Positions 33,380 through 37,856 of a DNA stretch of 37,856 nucleotides are shown piece after piece. A program made the translations under genes and the position numbers. The stretch spans positions 1 to 37,856 of the forward strand of contig CAZVME010000028.1 in the NCBI GenBank assembly GCA_964628835.1. Reading direction: 5' to 3'. The stretch's first letter is position 1, and every line of letters begins with the position of its first letter. This stretch comes from JAAGZL01 sp964628835. GTDB lineage: Bacteria; Pseudomonadota; Gammaproteobacteria; Chromatiales; Chromatiaceae. A model generated the notes under the pieces. It ran no database searches, had not been told where the DNA came from, and worked only from the letters and a program-made list of their open reading frames with translations.

Positions 33380-35335
33380 TCATTGTTGCAGTTCCGGCCG
33401 CCCGGCAAAGGCATCCAGGGCCTCGGGATTGGCCAGGGCATCACGATTAGTAACCGGCTGCCCGTGGATAATATTTCTCACCGCAATCTCAGCCACCTTG
33501 TTGCTACGGGTACGCGGAATATCCGGCACCTGCAACACCCTGGCCGGCACATGCCGGGGCGAGGTGTTCTCACGCACCGTCTGACGGATACGTTCTATCA
33601 GTTCAGCATCCAACTGTAACCCAGGACGCAGACGCACGAACAGAATAATACGTTCATCGCCCTGCCAGCGCTGCCCCACCACCATGCTCTCCAGCACCTC
33701 AGGCACCCGGTCCACCTGACGATAGATCTCGGCGCTACCGATACGTACTCCACCGGGATTAAGCACTGCATCAGAACGGCCATAGATGATCATGCCACCA
33801 TGCTCAGTGGTCTGGGCATAATCGCCATGGGCCCACACCCCGGGAAACTTTTCGAAATAGGCGTGGCGATACTTTGAACCATCCGGGTCATTCCAGAACC
33901 CCACCGGCATAGACGGAAAGGGAGCAGTGCATACCAGTTCACCCTTCTGCTGCCCTACTGGTTTGCCATCTTCACTGTGCACCTGCACCCGCATCCCCAA
34001 CCCTAGGCACTGCAGTTCTCCACGCCTTACCGGTAACAATGGATTACCCAGGGCAAAGCAGGAGACGATGTCGGTACCACCGGAGATGGAGCAGAGCTGA
34101 ACATCCGGTTTTACCTCTCGATAGACGTAATCGTAGTTCTCCTCCAGCAGTGGCGAACCGGTGGAGAGGATGGTACGCATAAATGCGAGATCATGACTCT
34201 GTGCCGGCTTTACTCCTGCCTTTTCCACAGCAGCCAGGTAACGGGCGCTGACCCCGAATACAGTGACCCCTTCCTGTTGCGCCAGATCAAACAGCCGTCC
34301 CGGACCTGGGTGAAATGGAAAACCATCGAACAGCAGCAGCTTTGCCCCCACGGCCAGACTGCTCACCAGCCAGTTCCACATCATCCAGCCACAGGTGGTG
34401 AAATAGAAGATACAGTCATCGCGCTTCAGATTTGTGTGCAGCACCAGCTCCTTCAGGTGTTGCAGCAGAGTGCCACCGGCACCATGCACTATGCACTTGG
34501 GACTGCCGGTGGTACCGGATGAGTAGAGTATGTACAGGGGATGATCAAACGGCAGCTGGGCAAACTCCAACTCAGGCGCATCATCCTCACCCAGCAGTTC
34601 ATCATAGGAGACAAAGTTAAAAGTTTCAGGCAACTCCAACTCATTAGAGACAAAGGGCACCACCACGCATAGCTCCAGGTCCGGCAGTTGTTCCACCACC
34701 TGTCCGATCTCTTCCATAGAGTCGTATACCTTGCCCTTGAAGCGATAACCATCACTCACCAGCAAAACCTTGGGGCTGATCTGGCCAAAACGATCCACTA
34801 CCCCCTGCACCCCGAAATCCGGCGAGCAAGAAGACCAGATAGCACCGATGCTGGCACTGGCCAGCATGCCGATCACCATCTGCGGGATATTGGGCATAAA
34901 GGCCGCTACCCGATCACCTTCCACCACCCCAGCCCCACGCAGGCCCCGGGCCAGACGGGCCACCTCAGCATAGAGTTGGGCATAGCTGCGTTCACTCCTG
35001 GCCCCATCTTCGCCCACGAACACCAGGGCGGGACGCTCATCCCGATAGCGCAATAGATTTTGGGCAAAATTCAGGCGACTGTCGGGGAACCAGCGCGCAC
35101 CCGGCATCTGCTCCGGCTGTTCCAATACCGCCGCATATGGCCTGGAACAGATGACCTGACAGAACTCCCACAGCTCGCACCAGAACTGTTCCGGGTGTTC
35201 AATAGACCAGCGATACAGGGATAGATAATCAGCCACAGTGGCATTCGGATACTCACCTTGTACACGCCGCATAAACCCGGTCATGTTGGCATTTTCAAGT
35301 ATCCCCTGATCGGGTTTCCACACCACTGCACTCAT
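33380..35335 (-). CDS. Acetoacetyl-CoA synthetase
   Basis: This is a 651-residue AMP-forming enzyme that activates acetoacetate with ATP and CoA. The P-loop ILYSSGTTGSPKCIVHGAGG lies near residue 270. TTCGWMMWNWLVSSLAVGA, SGGTDIVSCFALGNP and DAVLNPGGVRIGSAEIYR match acetoacetyl-CoA synthetases more closely than acetyl-CoA synthetases. The late Lys of TRSNKVAEIAVRN is the adenylation Lys. Length is normal. It starts 2 bp after the SDR stop. With HMG-CoA lyase, which yields acetoacetate, it completes the route from leucine to acetoacetyl-CoA. Confidence 0.92.
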   Translation of the reverse strand: MSAVVWKPDQGILENANMTGFMRRVQGEYPNATVADYLSLYRWSIEHPEQFWCELWEFCQVICSRPYAAVLEQPEQMPGARWFPDSRLNFAQNLLRYRDERPALVFVGEDGARSERSYAQLYAEVARLARGLRGAGVVEGDRVAAFMPNIPQMVIGMLASASIGAIWSSCSPDFGVQGVVDRFGQISPKVLLVSDGYRFKGKVYDSMEEIGQVVEQLPDLELCVVVPFVSNELELPETFNFVSYDELLGEDDAPELEFAQLPFDHPLYILYSSGTTGSPKCIVHGAGGTLLQHLKELVLHTNLKRDDCIFYFTTCGWMMWNWLVSSLAVGAKLLLFDGFPFHPGPGRLFDLAQQEGVTVFGVSARYLAAVEKAGVKPAQSHDLAFMRTILSTGSPLLEENYDYVYREVKPDVQLCSISGGTDIVSCFALGNPLLPVRRGELQCLGLGMRVQVHSEDGKPVGQQKGELVCTAPFPSMPVGFWNDPDGSKYRHAYFEKFPGVWAHGDYAQTTEHGGMIIYGRSDAVLNPGGVRIGSAEIYRQVDRVPEVLESMVVGQRWQGDERIILFVRLRPGLQLDAELIERIRQTVRENTSPRHVPARVLQVPDIPRTRSNKVAEIAVRNIIHGQPVTNRDALANPEALDAFAGRPELQQ

Positions 35336-35337
35336 GG

Positions 35338-36123
35338 TTAAGACCTGCTCTTTGGAGGCATGCGCTGCGCCCCGTCCAGGCGGATCACCTCACCGTTCAA
35401 CATGGGGTTCTGATAGATGTGCGCCACCAGTGCCGCAAACTCCTCTGGTCTGCCAGCACGTTGCGGGAACGGAGTGTCGGCAACCAACCCCTTCTGTACT
35501 GGCCCCGGCATGGACTCAAACATGGGTGTGGCAAAGATGGATGGGGCAATGGCCATCACCCGCACACCAAAGACGGCAAACTCCCGGGCCAGCGGCAGAG
35601 TCATAGCGGCCACCCCACCCTTGGATGCAGAGTAGGCCACCTGGCCGATCTGACCCTCGAATGCAGCCACAGATGTGGTATTCACAATAACGCCACGTTC
35701 ACCGTCGGCGCTGTAGGGTTCGTTATGCTGCATGGCGTTTGCCACCGCCTGGGACATCAGGAAACAGCCGCTTAGATTTATATCCAGCAGACGTTTCAAC
35801 TCCGCCAGCGGGAGCATCCTCTCCCGGCCCACCACCCGCTGCGCCATGGCCACACCGGCACAGTTCACCGCCAGGGTGATCCGTCCAAATTCTGCCAACG
35901 CGGTTTCAATGGCTCGTTCCACATCCTGCTCCCGGGTCACATCACAGCGTTGAAACAGCGCCTGCTCACCCATGGTTGCGACGGCTTGTTCAGCCCGTTC
36001 CACATCCAGGTCCAGCAACATAACCCGACCACCATGCGCCACCAGATGCTCCGCCACCGCCCGTCCCAGCCCGGAGGCGGCACCGGTGACAACTGCTCTC
36101 ACTTCAGACAATGCATGCAACAT
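35338..36123 (-). CDS. Short-chain dehydrogenase, 3-hydroxyacyl-CoA dehydrogenase type II-like
   Basis: This 261-residue NAD(P)-dependent oxidoreductase carries TGAASGLG (residues 13-20) for the nucleotide, NCAGVA, and the Ser-Tyr-Lys catalytic set in NTTSVAAFEGQIGQVAYSASKGG. The sequence style (EGQIGQVAYSASKGGVAAMTLPLARE, PMLNGEVIRLDGA) is that of the type II 3-hydroxyacyl-CoA dehydrogenases that act in branched-chain amino-acid breakdown. I start at ATG 36123, one base past the HMG-CoA lyase stop; the longer frame to 36201 lies inside that gene. Tight spacing on both sides supports one operon. Confidence 0.88.
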   Translation of the reverse strand: MLHALSEVRAVVTGAASGLGRAVAEHLVAHGGRVMLLDLDVERAEQAVATMGEQALFQRCDVTREQDVERAIETALAEFGRITLAVNCAGVAMAQRVVGRERMLPLAELKRLLDINLSGCFLMSQAVANAMQHNEPYSADGERGVIVNTTSVAAFEGQIGQVAYSASKGGVAAMTLPLAREFAVFGVRVMAIAPSIFATPMFESMPGPVQKGLVADTPFPQRAGRPEEFAALVAHIYQNPMLNGEVIRLDGAQRMPPKSRS

Positions 36124-36124
36124 A

Positions 36125-37024
36125 TCAATACACCCTGGCCCGGGCCACGCCACTGCCACTATCCCTGGAGAGAGCGGCACTGATGTAGTTACCGGCGGCA
36201 ATAAGTTGCTCCAGATCGATCCCGGTCTCTATCCCCATGCCATGCAGCATATAGACCAGATCTTCGGTGGCCAGATTTCCGCTGGCACCCTCTGCGTAGG
36301 GACAGCCGCCCAGTCCGGCCACCGCAGCATCCACCACCGCCACCCCGCACTCCAGACAGGCCAACACGTTGGCCAGGGCCTGTCCTCTGGTGTCATGAAA
36401 ATGCAGCGCCAGCTGTTGCATCGGCGTCTGCCTGGCCACCGCCTCCAGCATGGCTCTGGCCGAGAGCGGTGTTCCACAACCAATGGTGTCACCCAGAGAG
36501 ACCTCATAACACCCGGCGTCCACAAAGTAGCTGGCCAGGTCCGCCACCCGCCCCACATCCATCGCCCCTTCATAGGGGCAACCCAACACGCAGGAGATAT
36601 AGGCCCGCACCTGCAACCCCTCGGCTTGCGCCCGCTGCATGACCGGCGCGTAGTGTTGCAGAGACTCGGCAATGGAGCAGTGGATATTGTGCTGACAGAA
36701 GCTCTCGGATACGGAACCAAACACCGCTATCTGCTCCACCCCCATCGCCAGCGCCCGCTCCAATCCCCGCATGTTCGGCACCAGCACCGGGTACTCCACC
36801 CCTGCTCGTCGCGTGATCCCGCTCCACACCTGTTCCGCATCCGCCAGTTGCGGCACACTGCCGGGACTGACAAAGCTGGTGACCTCGATGGTCTGCAACT
36901 TGGTACGCGAGAGGCGGTTGATGAACTCTATCTTGGTGGCCACATCAACCTGCGCGGATTCACTCTGTAACCCATCCCGTGGGCCCACCTCCACCACCCG
37001 CACCCGTTCTGGATAGCTTGCCAT
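36125..37024 (-). CDS. mvaB: Hydroxymethylglutaryl-CoA lyase
   Basis: This 299-residue TIM-barrel enzyme cleaves 3-hydroxy-3-methylglutaryl-CoA to acetyl-CoA and acetoacetate, the last step of leucine degradation. VEVGPRDGLQSE, the Cys loop VLGCPYEGAMD, SLGDTIGCGTP and the metal-binding HFHDTRGQALANV are all present. Length is typical of bacterial enzymes. The start lies 1 bp from the end of the enoyl-CoA hydratase gene, and the SDR start follows directly. Together these three genes resemble part of a liu-type leucine/isovalerate operon. Confidence 0.94.
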   Translation of the reverse strand: MASYPERVRVVEVGPRDGLQSESAQVDVATKIEFINRLSRTKLQTIEVTSFVSPGSVPQLADAEQVWSGITRRAGVEYPVLVPNMRGLERALAMGVEQIAVFGSVSESFCQHNIHCSIAESLQHYAPVMQRAQAEGLQVRAYISCVLGCPYEGAMDVGRVADLASYFVDAGCYEVSLGDTIGCGTPLSARAMLEAVARQTPMQQLALHFHDTRGQALANVLACLECGVAVVDAAVAGLGGCPYAEGASGNLATEDLVYMLHGMGIETGIDLEQLIAAGNYISAALSRDSGSGVARARVY

Positions 37025-37025
37025 A

Positions 37026-37805
37026 TCAGCTCCCTTCTCCCTTCCGCTCCAGGAACCGCTGCATGCGCTGGCGCGCCTGTTCGGAAGAGCGCACCCTGGA
37101 GGTAAGCTCAGCGCTGTACTGCATCACATCCTCTGCATATCCCAGATGGTGACGCAGCATGGCCTTGGTCTCACCCTGGGCAGTGACATCACCCGCAAGC
37201 AGGTGGGTTATATCCCGTTCCAGCAGGGCATCCACCCCCTCGGGCAACACCAGCTCCGAGACCAGCCCCAGCTCCAGCGCCAGCGCTGCGTCAAAGGGCT
37301 CTCCTGTCAACATCAGCCGCCCGGCGTGACGCGCACCTATGGCGAAGATCACATAGGGCGCAATCACCGCTGCCACCAGTCCCAGCCGCACCTCACTGAA
37401 GGCGAACAGGGTATCCTCCAGCGCCAGGGCCAGATCACAGCAGGCCACCATGCCGACCCCACCGCCATAGGCCGGACCGTTCACCAGGGCAATGGTGGGC
37501 TTGGGAAAGCTATAGAGTGTGTGCATCATGCGCGCCAGCAGCCTGGCATCTGCCAGATTGCTATCGTCGCCACCGGCTATCACCTGCTGCAACCAGGCAA
37601 AATCGGCACCGGCACAGAAGGCTGAGCCCTGACCTGTGAGCACCAGCACCCGGCAGCCGCGGTCCTGCTCCAGGACCTGTAACTGTTCACACATGGCCTG
37701 CATCAGCACCCCGTCCAGGGCGTTGCGGCGCTCGGGGCGGTTCAGGGTGAGGGTGGCAACACCCCGTTCATCCTGTTGGCACAGCAGTGTTTGCGCGTTC
37801 GGCAT
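37026..37805 (-). CDS. Enoyl-CoA hydratase/isomerase, probably methylglutaconyl-CoA hydratase
   Basis: This 259-residue crotonase-fold protein would hydrate 3-methylglutaconyl-CoA to HMG-CoA, the substrate of the next enzyme in the cluster. The oxyanion-hole segments are AFCAGADFAWLQ and GPAYGGGVGMVACCDLALAL. RLGLVAAVIAPYVIFAIGARHAGRLMLTGEPFDA is in keeping with the LiuC/AUH branch. I start at ATG 37805, 6 bp after AGGGAG; the GTG at 37811 would overlap that site. It is the first gene of the cluster visible here. Acyl-CoA dehydrogenase and carboxylase genes would be expected further right, outside the window. Confidence 0.88.
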   Translation of the reverse strand: MPNAQTLLCQQDERGVATLTLNRPERRNALDGVLMQAMCEQLQVLEQDRGCRVLVLTGQGSAFCAGADFAWLQQVIAGGDDSNLADARLLARMMHTLYSFPKPTIALVNGPAYGGGVGMVACCDLALALEDTLFAFSEVRLGLVAAVIAPYVIFAIGARHAGRLMLTGEPFDAALALELGLVSELVLPEGVDALLERDITHLLAGDVTAQGETKAMLRHHLGYAEDVMQYSAELTSRVRSSEQARQRMQRFLERKGEGS

Positions 37806-37856
37806 AATCACTCCCTACATTCGAAACAGTCCAAATCTGGTATCGGGAATCGGATT

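Noticed and set aside
35972..36970. 332-codon plus-strand frame opposite the SDR and HMG-CoA lyase genes
   Set aside because: It runs antisense to two well-supported genes and has biased, His-rich composition with no domain.

Overview
The window looks like a chromosomal segment of a Gammaproteobacterium. An Rnf complex in the order rnfA-B-C-D-G-E, a DUF1841 gene directly behind nth, ferrochelatase, an HPP-family membrane protein and short REP-like palindromes between genes together resemble the purple-sulfur and sulfur-oxidising lineages. The species assignment is an inference. No rRNA, tRNA, CRISPR array, phage or transposase gene is visible.

Layout. 1-2357: the 3' end of an autotransporter and a TIGR03032-type protein. 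2640-11136: the rnf operon (Na+/H+-coupled ferredoxin:NAD+ oxidoreductase), in which rnfC-D-G occurs twice in tandem. The two units show no differences by eye. They are joined by a 43-bp perfect inverted repeat that looks like a replication or amplification fold-back. 11186-14647: an RpfC-like sensor kinase that has lost its phospho-acceptor His, then nth, a DUF1841 gene and a host-attachment (baeRF-like) gene. 14742-18115: a large secreted protein with a peptidoglycan-binding domain, a 284-bp composite repeat, and an HPP-family membrane protein. 18131-20873 (minus): copper chaperone and Cu+-ATPase. 21057-22061: hemH. 22104-24921 (minus): an ACP/fatty-acyl-AMP ligase/acyltransferase fusion split by a G9 tract. 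25246-26043: a voltage-gated cation channel. 26126-30197: a repeat-rich accessory patch with a conserved 466-aa protein of unknown function, a PAS sensor kinase with a degenerate ATP-binding domain bracketed by 270-bp direct repeats, 48-bp palindromes and a Cys-rich periplasmic protein. 30525-32411 (minus): argG and a lipoprotein. 32493-32776: the second copy of the 284-bp repeat. 32795-37805 (minus): a tight five-gene cluster for the end of leucine catabolism and ketone-body metabolism (enoyl-CoA hydratase, HMG-CoA lyase, SDR, acetoacetyl-CoA synthetase, isochorismatase-like hydrolase).

The most unusual features are structural. They are the rnfCDG duplication with its palindromic junction, the sensor kinase held between direct repeats that include the amputated 5' end of the neighbouring gene, and the two-copy composite repeat built around an inverted pair of REP-like units. 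I did not find a clearly new multi-gene defence or metabolic system. Most of the window is ordinary housekeeping and catabolic DNA. The rnf junction and the G9 frameshift could both be amplification, sequencing or assembly artefacts and should be checked against reads first.
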